DNA of 64,000 nucleotides from Carboxylicivirga mesophila (GTDB lineage Bacteria; Bacteroidota; Bacteroidia; Bacteroidales; Marinilabiliaceae), in assembly GCF_018271975.1 (NCBI RefSeq), contig NZ_JAGUCN010000001.1, positions 310,001 to 374,000 on the forward strand, given 5' to 3'. The position numbers were made by a program, and so were the translations under genes. Shown here piece after piece: positions 36,785-46,422 of the stretch; position 1 is the first letter of the stretch, and every line of letters starts with the position of its first letter. The notes beneath the pieces are model-generated. The model was not told the DNA's origin. It was given only the letters and a program-made list of their open reading frames with translations, and did not search any database.

Positions 36785-37948
36785 ATGAGACAAGGACTGT
36801 TTTTACTTTTAATAATAGTATTGACAACTGCGTGTAATAATAAAGATAAATTCAGGGTAACCGGGCATATCGAAGGGGCAAAGGATCAAATGCTATATCT
36901 TCAACGTATGGATCTGAGCCAAACGGTAACCATTGATTCAGTAAAGATTAAGAATGGCAATTTTGAGTTTAAAAACGATAGACTCAAAGAGCCTACTTTC
37001 TTAATTTTAAAGTTAAGTGACAACAACTTCATTACTTTGCTGGCAGATTCTATTGAAACAATCGCAGTAGATGCAGATGCCAAAAACCTAGAAACAAGCT
37101 ATCAGCTCAAGAATTCGATTGGTTCTGTTTATATCCAGATGTTTAATAAGCGCATTCGTAAACTCAATAAGGAGCTAAATACCATTGTGGCTAAATATAA
37201 GGCCACTGATGTGAAGGATGCTCAAACACGTGCAGAGCTAGAGCAACGCTATGATCAGAAACTGAACGAGCATAAGGCTTTTGTCGGAGAGTTCATAATG
37301 GAGAATCCTCGTTCTTTTGCTGGTTATTATGCTCTTTTCCAGAACCTGGATGATAATAGCGCTGTTATGAACGTGTTTGATAAAAAGGATCAGGTTTATT
37401 TTTCAACTTTGGCTACCAGTCTAAACCTATATTTTCCTGAGTCAGAAAGAGCAAATCACCTTTACAACTATGTTTTGGGCGCAAAGGCTCAGCAGCAACG
37501 TCAGAAATTTGCTGATGAGTTAATGGCTTCAAAAGCCGATGAACGTGGCTATGTTGATATTGAAGCGCCAGACCTGCAAGGTGATACCATCAAGCTATCT
37601 TCGCTGGAGGGAAAGACTATTATTGTAAATTTTTGGGCATCATGGGATGAAAAATCTGTAGCTGCCAACCGTCATCTGAAAAAGATGTATGCACAATACA
37701 AGAATAAAGGATTGGCTGTTTATTCAGTTTCTCTTGATAGGAGTAAAGTGCTTTGGGAAAGTACTATAAAGAAAGAAGGCTATGAGTGGGTGGATGTAAG
37801 TGATTTAAATTATACCAATTCATTCCCTGCCCGTTTATATAATATCAAACAAATACCATCTAACTATATTATTAGCCCCAAAGGGGAGATTATAGGGAAG
37901 GATTTATTTGGAAATCGTTTAACCGATAAGTTAAAAGAACTATTATAA
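36785..37948 (+). CDS. Thioredoxin-fold lipoprotein lacking the redox cysteines (second of a pair)
   Basis: 387 residues from the ATG at 36785, where a lipoprotein signal starts (lipobox TTAC, Cys17); a longer frame from 36680 adds 35 non-signal residues. DUF4369-like domain about 22-110 (GHIEGAKDQMLYLQRMDLSQ), helical linker, then an AhpC/TlpA-like thioredoxin domain about 255-387 (IEAPDLQGDTIKLSSLEGKT, IVNFWASWDEKSVAANRHLK, IKQIPSNYIISPKGEIIG). The usual WCxxC reads W287-D288-E-K-S291, so both cysteines are gone. Related proteins with cysteines are common TlpA reductases in Bacteroidota envelopes. The gene is 163 bases after its partner and ends at a terminator. Confidence 0.88.
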   Translation: MRQGLFLLLIIVLTTACNNKDKFRVTGHIEGAKDQMLYLQRMDLSQTVTIDSVKIKNGNFEFKNDRLKEPTFLILKLSDNNFITLLADSIETIAVDADAKNLETSYQLKNSIGSVYIQMFNKRIRKLNKELNTIVAKYKATDVKDAQTRAELEQRYDQKLNEHKAFVGEFIMENPRSFAGYYALFQNLDDNSAVMNVFDKKDQVYFSTLATSLNLYFPESERANHLYNYVLGAKAQQQRQKFADELMASKADERGYVDIEAPDLQGDTIKLSSLEGKTIIVNFWASWDEKSVAANRHLKKMYAQYKNKGLAVYSVSLDRSKVLWESTIKKEGYEWVDVSDLNYTNSFPARLYNIKQIPSNYIISPKGEIIGKDLFGNRLTDKLKELL

Positions 37949-37967
37949 GCTTATAAAAGCTAAACTT

Positions 37968-37998
37968 GAAAACCGCATTCTTACGATTGCGGTTTTTT
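37968..37998 (+). terminator. Rho-independent terminator after the thioredoxin-fold pair
   Basis: Stem AAAACCGCA / TGCGGTTTT with a ten-base loop, followed by further T residues, 20 bases after the stop codon. Confidence 0.85.
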
Positions 37999-38122
37999 TA
38001 ATGTCTCATTTACATAAAATTAACCAGCAAATTAGGCGAAATTTAATCTTCGACTTTTTTACTTGTTTGTTCAACAATTACTTACAAGAATAATTAGGTT
38101 AGGAGATGCTTTATTTTTCTAA

Positions 38123-38130
38123 TATATTTG
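38123..38130 (+). promoter_or_regulatory. -7 promoter box of lpxH
   Basis: TATATTTG, an exact TAnnTTTG match, 28 bases before the lpxH start. No strong -33 partner seen. Confidence 0.45.
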
Positions 38131-38157
38131 TCGGTTAAAATATAGCAGGTAGCATAC

Positions 38158-38919
38158 TTGGAAACGAATAAAAAGATATACTTTGCATCGGATGTACACC
38201 TGGGAGCTCCAGGTATAAATAATCATCGATTGCATGAAAAGCGGTTTGTAAACTGGCTGGATACAGTCAAAAAAGATGCATCTGAGATTTACCTAATGGG
38301 TGATATCTTCGATTTCTGGTTTGAATATAAGCATGTGGTGCCAAGAGGTTTTACACGCTTCTTAGGTAAGCTTTCTGAAATTACCGATAGTGGTATTCCG
38401 GTTCATTTCTTTACCGGCAATCATGATATCTGGCTGTTTGATTATCTCGAAAACGAGTGTGGCGTTAAGGTATATCGTGAGCCAGTAATCAGAGATTTCA
38501 ATGGGAAGAAAGTGTTTCTGGCACATGGCGATGGACTTGGCCATTACGACAAGCACTATAATTTCCTGAAATCTGTGTTCACCAATAAGTTTGCTCAATG
38601 GCTGTTTGCTCGTATTCATCCCAACAGTGGCATTGGATTGGCCAATTACTGGTCGGGTAAAAGCCGGGAGAAAAACAATAAGGAGTATGGCGATAAATAC
38701 CTGGGAGATGATAATGAGTTCTCGGTATTGTATGCCAAAGAGTTTTTAAAAGAAGAAAAGGTCGATTACTTTGTATTTGGTCACCGCCATGTGGCACGTA
38801 CGGTCAGTGTGGGGCCGGGTTGCCAGCTTATCTTTTTAGGCGACTGGATACAGCATTTTTCATATGGTGTTTTCGATGGAAATACCATTGAATTACAGTA
38901 CTTCGATTCGCACGTATAG
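38158..38919 (+). CDS. lpxH: UDP-2,3-diacylglucosamine diphosphatase
   Basis: 253 residues. The start codon is TTG at 38158; an in-frame stop at 38143 and the absence of ATG leave no alternative. Metallophosphoesterase motifs: ASDVHLGAP, YLMGDIFDFWFEYKHV, HFFTGNHDIWLF, FLAHGDGLG and FVFGHRHVART. The enzyme splits UDP-2,3-diacylglucosamine to lipid X in lipid A synthesis, at the inner face of the cytoplasmic membrane, confirming a Gram-negative envelope. It is 23 bases before the KAS III gene, so the two are likely one transcript. Confidence 0.93.
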   Translation: METNKKIYFASDVHLGAPGINNHRLHEKRFVNWLDTVKKDASEIYLMGDIFDFWFEYKHVVPRGFTRFLGKLSEITDSGIPVHFFTGNHDIWLFDYLENECGVKVYREPVIRDFNGKKVFLAHGDGLGHYDKHYNFLKSVFTNKFAQWLFARIHPNSGIGLANYWSGKSREKNNKEYGDKYLGDDNEFSVLYAKEFLKEEKVDYFVFGHRHVARTVSVGPGCQLIFLGDWIQHFSYGVFDGNTIELQYFDSHV

Positions 38920-38942
38920 TTTGATATAGAAAAAAAGTAAAA

Positions 38943-40031
38943 ATGAATTCAAAGGCTGAGATTTATGCTGTAGCTACCGGAACAGGAAGCTATATCCCTC
39001 CTGTGGTTAAAGCCAATGCCGATTTTATCAACAATACCTTTTTCAACGATGATGGAACAGTTATCGAAACAGAAGGCCAGGAAATTGTTGATAAGTTTGA
39101 GCAGATAACCGATATCGCCGAAAGGCGATGTGCCGAAAAGAATCACGTCACGTCAGACTTGGCTATGTTTGCCGGTAAGGCAGCACTTGAAGATGCAGGT
39201 TTTGATAAGGAGAAGCTGGATTATATCATCGTGGCTCATAACCTCGGTGATATGCGTCATGGTACTATTTATCCGGATATTCTGCCAACTTTGGCATCTC
39301 GTGTCAAGCATAAACTTGGCATTAAGAATCCGAAAACCATTGCTTACGACATAACCTTTGGTTGTCCGGGCTGGACACAAGCCATGATACAGGCCAATTA
39401 TTACATTAAGTCAGGTGATGCTAAAAGTGCCCTGGTGATAGGTGCCGACACGCTTAGCAGGGCTATGGAGCCACATGACAGAGATTCGATGATATTTGCC
39501 GATGGCGCCGGAGCCGTGGTGCTTGAGGCTCGCGAAAGCGAAACCCCTGTGGGTATATTAAAGCATGCGGTACAAACCGATACTGAAGAACACATTGATC
39601 TTCTGCGTATGGATAATCCGTACAATGAAGCATTAAAGGGTGAAAACCTGTTTTTGAAGATGTATGGTCGTCGCTTGTACAACTATGCGCTTACCAACGT
39701 GCCGCAACTGGCCAAGGAGTGCCTGGATAAAAATGAGATGGAGCTAAAGGATGTGAAGAAGATTTTAATTCATCAGGCTAATGCTAAAATGGATGAGGCG
39801 ATTCTCAAGCGCATTTTTAGATTGTATGGCGAGCGTAAGGTAGATATGGATGTAATGCCAATGACGATTCGTGAGCTGGGCAACAGCAGTGTGGCAACAG
39901 TTCCAACTCTGTTCGATTTAATTTGTAAAAAGCAATTGAATGGTCACACCCTGGAAAGTGGTGATAATGTGATGATGACATCCGTTGGAGCGGGCATGAA
40001 TATCAATGCATTTATGTATAAAATGCCGTAA
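38943..40031 (+). CDS. 3-oxoacyl-ACP synthase III family enzyme
   Basis: 362 residues. The thiolase-fold catalytic triad of KAS III is visible: Cys141 (YDITFGCPGWTQAMIQ), His277 (ILIHQANAKMDEAIL) and Asn314 (IRELGNSSVATVPTLFD). KAS III condenses a short acyl-CoA with malonyl-ACP at the start of fatty acid, or in some cases polyketide or pigment, synthesis. The unusually long N-terminal part (FEQITDIAERRCAEKNHV) and length suggest a FabH-like paralogue rather than certain housekeeping FabH. Operon position after lpxH is consistent with lipid metabolism. Confidence 0.9.
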   Translation: MNSKAEIYAVATGTGSYIPPVVKANADFINNTFFNDDGTVIETEGQEIVDKFEQITDIAERRCAEKNHVTSDLAMFAGKAALEDAGFDKEKLDYIIVAHNLGDMRHGTIYPDILPTLASRVKHKLGIKNPKTIAYDITFGCPGWTQAMIQANYYIKSGDAKSALVIGADTLSRAMEPHDRDSMIFADGAGAVVLEARESETPVGILKHAVQTDTEEHIDLLRMDNPYNEALKGENLFLKMYGRRLYNYALTNVPQLAKECLDKNEMELKDVKKILIHQANAKMDEAILKRIFRLYGERKVDMDVMPMTIRELGNSSVATVPTLFDLICKKQLNGHTLESGDNVMMTSVGAGMNINAFMYKMP

Positions 40032-40051
40032 GTAGTTTATTGAAATTATAA

Positions 40052-40088
40052 AAAAGCGAGCTATTCGATTATCGGATAGCTCGCTTTT
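40052..40088. terminator. Bidirectional terminator between the KAS III and penicillin-binding protein genes
   Basis: About 17-pair stem, AAAAGCGAGCTATTCGAT with ATCGGATAGCTCGCTTTT, between convergent genes, with A and T runs at both ends. Confidence 0.9.
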
Positions 40089-40111
40089 CTATTTATATAA
40101 AGTTGTAATTT

Positions 40112-42466
40112 CTAAAAGAATTCTTCAACGTTCTCAATAACTTCTTCCTGGTTATTTGCCTCAGCGCGTCTGGCAGCGTTATCGCCGCAATCAATATTAA
40201 TATTGAAATTAAGAGGTTCTTCAAAGATATCTTCCTCAGTTATGCCCAATTCTTCATTGGCATACACATCTTTCATGTATAAGGCAAATATGGGCAGGGC
40301 CATGTTAGCTCCCTGTCCAAGTCTGATACCATCGAAATGAATGTCGCGCTCTTCGCCACCAACCCATATGCCAGTAACCAATTGTGGCGTAACACCCATA
40401 AACCAACCGTCAGAATGGTTCTGTGTGGTGCCGGTTTTGCCTCCCATCTGGGCATGTAACTCGTAGGTTAGTCGCAATCGGATACCAGTTCCTTGATTAA
40501 TAACGCCTTCCAATAGGTTAAGCATCAGGTAAGCCGTTTGTTCGCTGATAGCTTCGCGCTTCTGCGGATGGAAATCACTGATAACATTGCCATAGCGATC
40601 TTCAATGCGCGTTACAATCATTGGTTCAATATGGACGCCTTTGTTGGCAAAGGTACAGTAGCCACTGGTCATTTCCAGTAGGCCAAAGTCAGGCGTTCCC
40701 AGACAAAGAGCCGGTACTGCATCCATTGGGCTTTTGATACCCAGCTCATGGATGGTGTTGGCAACCGCTTCAGGGTTAAACTGTTTCATTACCCAGGCAG
40801 TTATGTTGTTATTGGAATTGGCCAGTCCCCATTTAAGTGTCACCATCTCACCGGCACGTGCACTGCCGCTATTACGCGGAGTCCAGGTCTTACCGCCGCC
40901 CAGGTAAAATGTCTGAGCTATATTTGGTACTAAATCGCAAGGCGTAAAGCCTTCCTGCATAGCCAACGTGTATACAAATGGTTTAATGGTTGAACCGACT
41001 TGTCGTTTCCCTTTACCGGCCATATCGTACATAAAGTGCTTAAAGTTGGGCCCCCCAACGTATGCTTTTACATGCCCCGAAAGCGGATCCATCGAGATCA
41101 TGCCTGCCCTCAGGTAAAACTTATAATGGTGGATTGAATCAAGGGGAGTCATCACTGTGTCGCGTTCACCAGCCCAAGTGAATACCGTCATGTCGTAAGG
41201 AGTATTAAACACCCGCTTAACACTGTCCATATCAGCACCACTTCTTTTTAGTGCACGATAACGATCGGTGTTTTTTATGGCCTTTTCTATGATTTTTTCA
41301 TAATCGTCTTTCGATAAATCTCTGGTGTAAGGAGCACCGCTTCGGCCTTTCTTTTCGTTAAAGAACTTTGGTTGAAGGTCTTGGCTGAGGTGCTCTTTAA
41401 CTGCATCTTCGGCATATTGCTGCAGGCGAGAATCAATGGTAGTGTATATCCTTAAGCCATCTTTATAAATATCATATTGGGTGCCATCCGGGCGATAATT
41501 TTTATGAATCCAGCCATACAGAGGGTCATCCACCCAGCGCGCGCTGTCTTCCAAAAATTTAGCTTCCATCCATGATGGGTAGTTGGCTCTAGTAGGTTCA
41601 TCGGCCGTCAGAGTTAAGCGCAAATACTCTCTGAAATAGGGAGCTGGACCTTCTTTATGATCGGCTCGGTTGAATTTAAGCTCAAGCGGTAAAACGGATA
41701 TGGAATCATATTCGGCCTGGGTTAAGAATTGCGCCTTAAGCATCTGGTTGAGTACAACATTACGACGATCCTGCGTTAATTCGGGTCTGCGAACCGGGTT
41801 AAAGAGAGCGGGATTCTTCAGCATACCAATAATCACAGCTGCTTCTTCAACTTTTATGGAGTCGGTGGAGGTATTGAAAAATGTTTTGGCTGCACTTTTA
41901 ATTCCATACGCATCGTATATAAACTCTGCCTTGTTTAAATACATGGTCAGAATTTCGTCTTTGGTATAGCTTCTTTCTAGTTTCACAGCTATTACCCATT
42001 CTTTAAGTTTCTGAAAGGCTCTTTCTATATTGCTGGATGCATGCCCATGAAACAACAGTTTGGCTAACTGCTGGGTAATGGTACTACCTCCTCCGGAGCT
42101 TTGGTCTTGCATAATTATCGTACGAAAAATCACCCTGGCCAGGCCTCTGGCATCAATACCTGAGTGATCATAGAAGCGCACATCTTCTGTTGCTACAAGT
42201 GCATTAACAATGTTGGGCGATAGTTCTTCATACTGGCTAAAGCTTCTGTTTTCGCGGAAGTAATTCCCCAAAATCTGGTGATCGCTGGAGATAACATTGG
42301 TTGCTAGGTTGCTCTTGGGGTTTTCAAGCTCTTCAAAGGTTGGCATAAAACCAAGCAGACCATAAGAGATCATGGTAAATAGTAGAAATACCGATAGTAT
42401 ACCACCAATAACAAGTATCCAGAATGTGCGAATTAATTTGCGGTATTTTGATTTAGATTGCTCCAT
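40112..42466 (-). CDS. Class A penicillin-binding protein (PBP1A type)
   Basis: 784 residues. Membrane anchor about 13-35; GT51 transglycosylase domain with ATEDVRFYDHSGIDARGLAR and SSGGGSTITQQLAKLLFHG; transpeptidase domain with SxxK in GSTIKPFVYTLAMQ, SNN in WGLANSNNNITAW and KTG in MGGKTGTTQNHSDGWF. All active-site motifs are intact. It polymerises and cross-links peptidoglycan on the outer face of the cytoplasmic membrane. Acidic C-terminal tail (EANNQEEVIENVEEFF). A stand-alone gene between two terminators and the divergent topA. Confidence 0.96.
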   Translation of the reverse strand: MEQSKSKYRKLIRTFWILVIGGILSVFLLFTMISYGLLGFMPTFEELENPKSNLATNVISSDHQILGNYFRENRSFSQYEELSPNIVNALVATEDVRFYDHSGIDARGLARVIFRTIIMQDQSSGGGSTITQQLAKLLFHGHASSNIERAFQKLKEWVIAVKLERSYTKDEILTMYLNKAEFIYDAYGIKSAAKTFFNTSTDSIKVEEAAVIIGMLKNPALFNPVRRPELTQDRRNVVLNQMLKAQFLTQAEYDSISVLPLELKFNRADHKEGPAPYFREYLRLTLTADEPTRANYPSWMEAKFLEDSARWVDDPLYGWIHKNYRPDGTQYDIYKDGLRIYTTIDSRLQQYAEDAVKEHLSQDLQPKFFNEKKGRSGAPYTRDLSKDDYEKIIEKAIKNTDRYRALKRSGADMDSVKRVFNTPYDMTVFTWAGERDTVMTPLDSIHHYKFYLRAGMISMDPLSGHVKAYVGGPNFKHFMYDMAGKGKRQVGSTIKPFVYTLAMQEGFTPCDLVPNIAQTFYLGGGKTWTPRNSGSARAGEMVTLKWGLANSNNNITAWVMKQFNPEAVANTIHELGIKSPMDAVPALCLGTPDFGLLEMTSGYCTFANKGVHIEPMIVTRIEDRYGNVISDFHPQKREAISEQTAYLMLNLLEGVINQGTGIRLRLTYELHAQMGGKTGTTQNHSDGWFMGVTPQLVTGIWVGGEERDIHFDGIRLGQGANMALPIFALYMKDVYANEELGITEEDIFEEPLNFNINIDCGDNAARRAEANNQEEVIENVEEFF

Positions 42467-42749
42467 CTTTCTTCAGGTGTTTAAATTATCTGGCTGTTTT
42501 TGCTCTTAGAAGCCCACCCATCAAGAGTTTGCTTAGGCAGCCATTCAAATTATCAGCTGTGGCTCACAAATATTCTCTGCAAGCAGTTTCGTAATAATTA
42601 TTGATATTTTGGTGTAAAAATAGTAAAATTTGACAGATCGACTGAGGCGAACGTTTGCGTAAAGCATTTTCATTTTTTAACATTGTGGCAATTTTATATA
42701 ATTTTGCGTGCTTTAATTAATAAGTGGTGCTTGTAAGACAATTTGAGAG

Positions 42750-45197
42750 ATGGGTAAAAAAACAACGGTTACGGAAGAAAACTTGGTGATAGTCGAGTCA
42801 CCTGCAAAGGCGAAAACCATCGAGAAATTCTTAGGGAAAGACTTTCTGGTGAAATCGAGCTATGGGCATATTCGCGATTTATCAAAGAGTGATTTTGGCG
42901 TTGATATCAATAATAATTATCAGCCCGATTACATCATATCTTCCGACAAAAAGGAAGTTGTTAAGGAATTAAAGCTGTTGGCTAAGAATGCTAAGATGGT
43001 ATGGCTCGCTTCCGATGAAGACCGCGAAGGAGAGGCTATTGCCTGGCACTTGTTTGAAACACTTGAGCTCAAAGAAGAAAACACGCGACGCATTGTATTT
43101 CATGAGATCACAAAGGATGCGATACAGAAGGCCATTAAAAATCCACGTAAGATTGATATCAACCTGGTAAATGCACAACAGGCCAGGCGAGTACTCGACC
43201 GTTTGGTGGGTTTTGAGCTATCACCTGTATTGTGGCGAAAGGTAAAACCATCATTATCGGCTGGTCGTGTTCAGTCAGTGGCCGTTCGTTTGATTGTCGA
43301 TCGCGAGCGGGAGGTGTTTGCTTTCAAACCTACTTCATCATACCGAGTTACCGCTATTTTTGAAGTAACCGATGATAAGGGACGTGTTAAGGAGCTTAAA
43401 GCAGAGCTGAACAAGCGCTTTGATACTTACGAGCAAACCAAAGCATTTGTTGAGAAATGCAGTGATGCGGAGTTTTTGGTGTCACAAGTCGAGAAAAAGC
43501 CCGTTAAGAAATCTCCTGCAGCACCATTTACAACATCAACCCTGCAACAGGAAGCGTCGCGAAAACTGGGCTTCTCAGTTGCGCAGACCATGTCCATTGC
43601 ACAAAAACTTTATGAGGCTGGTAAGATTACCTATATGCGTACCGATTCGGTCAACCTGTCCGATTTAGCTTTGAATATGGCATCGGCGCAGATTAGTGAA
43701 ATGATGGGGCCGGAATATGTCAATATTCGCAAATATAAAACCAAGGCTAAAGGGGCACAGGAGGCTCACGAAGCTATTCGTCCAACCTACCTCGATAAGG
43801 ATACGGTAGCTGGTTCTGCACAGGAGAAACGCCTGTATGAGCTGATTTGGAAAAGAACCATAGCTTCTCAAATGAGTGATGCCCAGTTAGAGAAGACGGT
43901 GATACATATTGAAGCAGGGAATACTGGTGAAAAGTTTTTGGCAACAGGCGAAATTATTAAGTTCGATGGATTCCTGAAGGTATATATCGAATCAACAGAT
44001 AATGAAGGGGAACAGGAAGAGAATGAGAGTGTGTTGTTGCCACCAATTCATGAAGGCGAAGTATTGGAGATGCTGAATGTAGAGGCACGTCAGCGCTGGA
44101 GTCAAAAGCCAGCACGCTATACTGAAGCCAGCCTGGTGCGTAAGCTCGAAGAATTGGGTATCGGTCGTCCGTCAACTTATGCGCCAACCATCTCTACCAT
44201 CCAAAATAGGGGGTATGTAGAGAAGGAGGATCGCGATGGAACCGAAAGGCACTATAAGCATTTGTGGCTTGAAAAAGGAAAACCGGTAATCGAAAGCGAG
44301 AAGAAAGAGATTACAGGAGCAGAAAGAAGCAAGCTGTTCCCAACAGATATTGGCATGGTTGTTAATGACTTCCTGGTTAAATATTTTGAGAGTATCGTTT
44401 CCTTTGACTTTACAGCAAAAGTTGAAAAGGAATTTGATGATGTGGCATTAGGAAATGTGGAGTGGAGCAAGTCAATCGATGAATTTTATAAACCATTTCA
44501 TGACACGGTTGAAGAAACTCTGGAGCAATCAGAAAAAAGTACGGGCGAGCGCATTTTAGGAGTAGACCCCGCGAGTGGGCAGCAGGTTTCTGTGCGCATT
44601 GGCCGCTTCGGGCCTTTGGCACAAATTGGCGTATCATCAGATGAAGAAGGCGCTGAAAAGCCAAGATTTGCATCGCTTAGAAAAGGGCAGCATCTGGAAA
44701 CGATTACGCTGGAAGAGGCATTGGACTTATTTAAGTTACCCCGAACACTTGGTGAATTTGAAAATAAAGTGGTGGTGATTGGTATCGGTCGTTTTGGCCC
44801 GTATATTCGTCACGATAGTAAATTCGTTTCTCTGAAGAAAGGGGTTGACGATCCTTTTGAAATCGATCTGGAAACAGCCATTGAGCGTATTAAAACCAAA
44901 CGCGAAGAAGATCTGAAAAAAATTATCAAAGAATTTACTGAGGAGCCGGATTTGCAAATTTTAAACGGTCGATGGGGGCCGTTTATCAAATACCAAAAAA
45001 AGAATTTCAAGATCCCCAAGGATAAAAATGCAGAAGAATTATCTTTGGAAGAATGTAAGGCGCTGATTGAGGCAGATACCAAAGCTTCGCCCAAAAAGAA
45101 GACAGCTGCCAAGAAAGCAGCTACAGTGAAAAAAACGACAGCAACTAAAAAGGCCACAACCACAAAAAAGAAAACGACTGCTAAGAAAACCAAATAG
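42750..45197 (+). CDS. topA: DNA topoisomerase I
   Basis: 815 residues. Toprim domain about 12-125 (VIVESPAKAKTIEKFLGKDF, WLASDEDREGEAIAWHLFET), then the type IA core with active-site Tyr295 in GKITYMRTDSVNLS. The C-terminal part has Toprim_C repeats (VRIGRFGPLAQIG, VVIGIGRFGPYIRHDS, ILNGRWGPFIKY) instead of zinc fingers, and ends in a lysine/alanine-rich tail of about 30 residues that resembles histone-like DNA-binding tails. It relaxes negatively supercoiled DNA. A TAATTTTG -7 box lies at 42699-42706. Stop is eight bases before the arginase-fold gene. Confidence 0.97.
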   Translation: MGKKTTVTEENLVIVESPAKAKTIEKFLGKDFLVKSSYGHIRDLSKSDFGVDINNNYQPDYIISSDKKEVVKELKLLAKNAKMVWLASDEDREGEAIAWHLFETLELKEENTRRIVFHEITKDAIQKAIKNPRKIDINLVNAQQARRVLDRLVGFELSPVLWRKVKPSLSAGRVQSVAVRLIVDREREVFAFKPTSSYRVTAIFEVTDDKGRVKELKAELNKRFDTYEQTKAFVEKCSDAEFLVSQVEKKPVKKSPAAPFTTSTLQQEASRKLGFSVAQTMSIAQKLYEAGKITYMRTDSVNLSDLALNMASAQISEMMGPEYVNIRKYKTKAKGAQEAHEAIRPTYLDKDTVAGSAQEKRLYELIWKRTIASQMSDAQLEKTVIHIEAGNTGEKFLATGEIIKFDGFLKVYIESTDNEGEQEENESVLLPPIHEGEVLEMLNVEARQRWSQKPARYTEASLVRKLEELGIGRPSTYAPTISTIQNRGYVEKEDRDGTERHYKHLWLEKGKPVIESEKKEITGAERSKLFPTDIGMVVNDFLVKYFESIVSFDFTAKVEKEFDDVALGNVEWSKSIDEFYKPFHDTVEETLEQSEKSTGERILGVDPASGQQVSVRIGRFGPLAQIGVSSDEEGAEKPRFASLRKGQHLETITLEEALDLFKLPRTLGEFENKVVVIGIGRFGPYIRHDSKFVSLKKGVDDPFEIDLETAIERIKTKREEDLKKIIKEFTEEPDLQILNGRWGPFIKYQKKNFKIPKDKNAEELSLEECKALIEADTKASPKKKTAAKKAATVKKTTATKKATTTKKKTTAKKTK

Positions 45198-45205
45198 CTA
45201 ACCCT

Positions 45206-46366
45206 GTGACAGAAGACTGGATACATTATTTTAACCAACCCAATTATAAAGTAATAAATGCCTTTGAGGGTCTGGATGAAGACAGACTCAAGAATGGAAT
45301 AGATAGCTTTCATCAGCTGAAAACAGTTGATTGGGACACAGTCGATATTGCTTTAATTGGGGTGAATGATGCCCGGAATTCTGTTCATAAAGGAAGCGCA
45401 GAGGCGCCGGATTTAGTGCGTTCCTATCTGGCAGGTTTGAGGAGTCTTTCGAAGCCGCTTACCATCGTTGATCTGGGTAATATTCGAGGAAATACTATTG
45501 ATGATAGATATAAAGCGCTCGAAGATATCTTGTTGCACCTTCAGACATTGAAAGTTATAGCTATTGTGCTTGGTGGAAGTCAGGACTACACCCTGCCAAT
45601 GGCCAAAGCCGTTCGTCAATATCAGCCAAAGTATAATCTGGCCATTTTAGATAGTCGCATTGACTGGTTGCTTCATGCGCAAGACTATTCGGCAACGAAT
45701 TATTTAGGTAAAATTTGTGAGCAAGAAGGTGTTGCGCCTAAAGATGTATCTTTTGTTGGTGTGCAAAAATACCTCTACAGCCAGAAACAGGAAGCTGAAC
45801 TTAACAAGCATTCATACGAAATCCTTCGTCTTGGACAAATCAGGCAGTTGGGGCATCGCCTGGCAGAACCGGTGTTGCGTGATGCTGATTTGCTAAGTGT
45901 TGATATGACTGTAGTGAGGCAATGTGATCAGCCTGCCCATATTACTCCAATGCCCAATGGTTTATCAGGTGAAGAATTGTGTCAGCTGATGTGGTATGCC
46001 GGTCAAAGCGACCGGCTGAATGTCATAGGAATATTTGAGCAGGATGTACACGCCGATAAAGGGTGTCAGGGCATAGTTTTAACCGCTCAGGCCATTTGGC
46101 ACATACTAGAAGGGATTGCTTTACGTTATAATGATTATCCGGCTAAAGATCTGGATTTGTATCGTCAGTTTATCGTTTATCTCGACGATTATGAGTTAGA
46201 AATTAAGTTTTATAATAATCCGGACAATGATCGCTGGTGGGTAGAGATACCAGGTGAAGGGGGTGGAGTTGATGTTATTGCCTGTGGTCGAACGGATTTT
46301 GAAACAGCTTCGGCGAACGAGATACCGGAGAAGTGGTTTCGTTACATTCAAAAAAAGAGCTTGTAA
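45206..46366 (+). CDS. Arginase/formimidoylglutamase-fold protein with degenerate metal site
   Basis: 386 residues of the arginase (ureohydrolase) superfamily, judged from IALIGVNDARNSVHKGSAEA, AIVLGGSQDYTLPMAKAV, LAILDSRIDWLL and LLSVDMTVV. Of the six canonical metal ligands, Asp149, Asp153 and Asp233 remain, but the His of GGDH is Gln126, the second-motif His is Arg151, and the second Asp of SxDxD is Thr235. A two-manganese site is therefore unlikely, so formimidoylglutamase activity should not be assumed. It starts eight bases after topA and precedes the type IX secretion genes. A structural or regulatory role is possible; unproven. Confidence 0.8.
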   Translation: MTEDWIHYFNQPNYKVINAFEGLDEDRLKNGIDSFHQLKTVDWDTVDIALIGVNDARNSVHKGSAEAPDLVRSYLAGLRSLSKPLTIVDLGNIRGNTIDDRYKALEDILLHLQTLKVIAIVLGGSQDYTLPMAKAVRQYQPKYNLAILDSRIDWLLHAQDYSATNYLGKICEQEGVAPKDVSFVGVQKYLYSQKQEAELNKHSYEILRLGQIRQLGHRLAEPVLRDADLLSVDMTVVRQCDQPAHITPMPNGLSGEELCQLMWYAGQSDRLNVIGIFEQDVHADKGCQGIVLTAQAIWHILEGIALRYNDYPAKDLDLYRQFIVYLDDYELEIKFYNNPDNDRWWVEIPGEGGGVDVIACGRTDFETASANEIPEKWFRYIQKKSL

Positions 46367-46422
46367 ATCAAAATAAAGCGGTGTTTTTATGATTTATAAG
46401 TTTGAAAAATGAAACCTTTAAT

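Noticed and set aside
38143-38157. A possible upstream ATG start for lpxH
   Set aside because: An in-frame TAG at 38143-38145 and no ATG before the conserved SDVH motif leave TTG as the only sensible start.
44810-45313. Minus-strand frame of 167 residues rich in Val and Phe
   Set aside because: It mirrors the lysine/alanine-rich tail of topA; the composition is the expected antisense of lysine codons.
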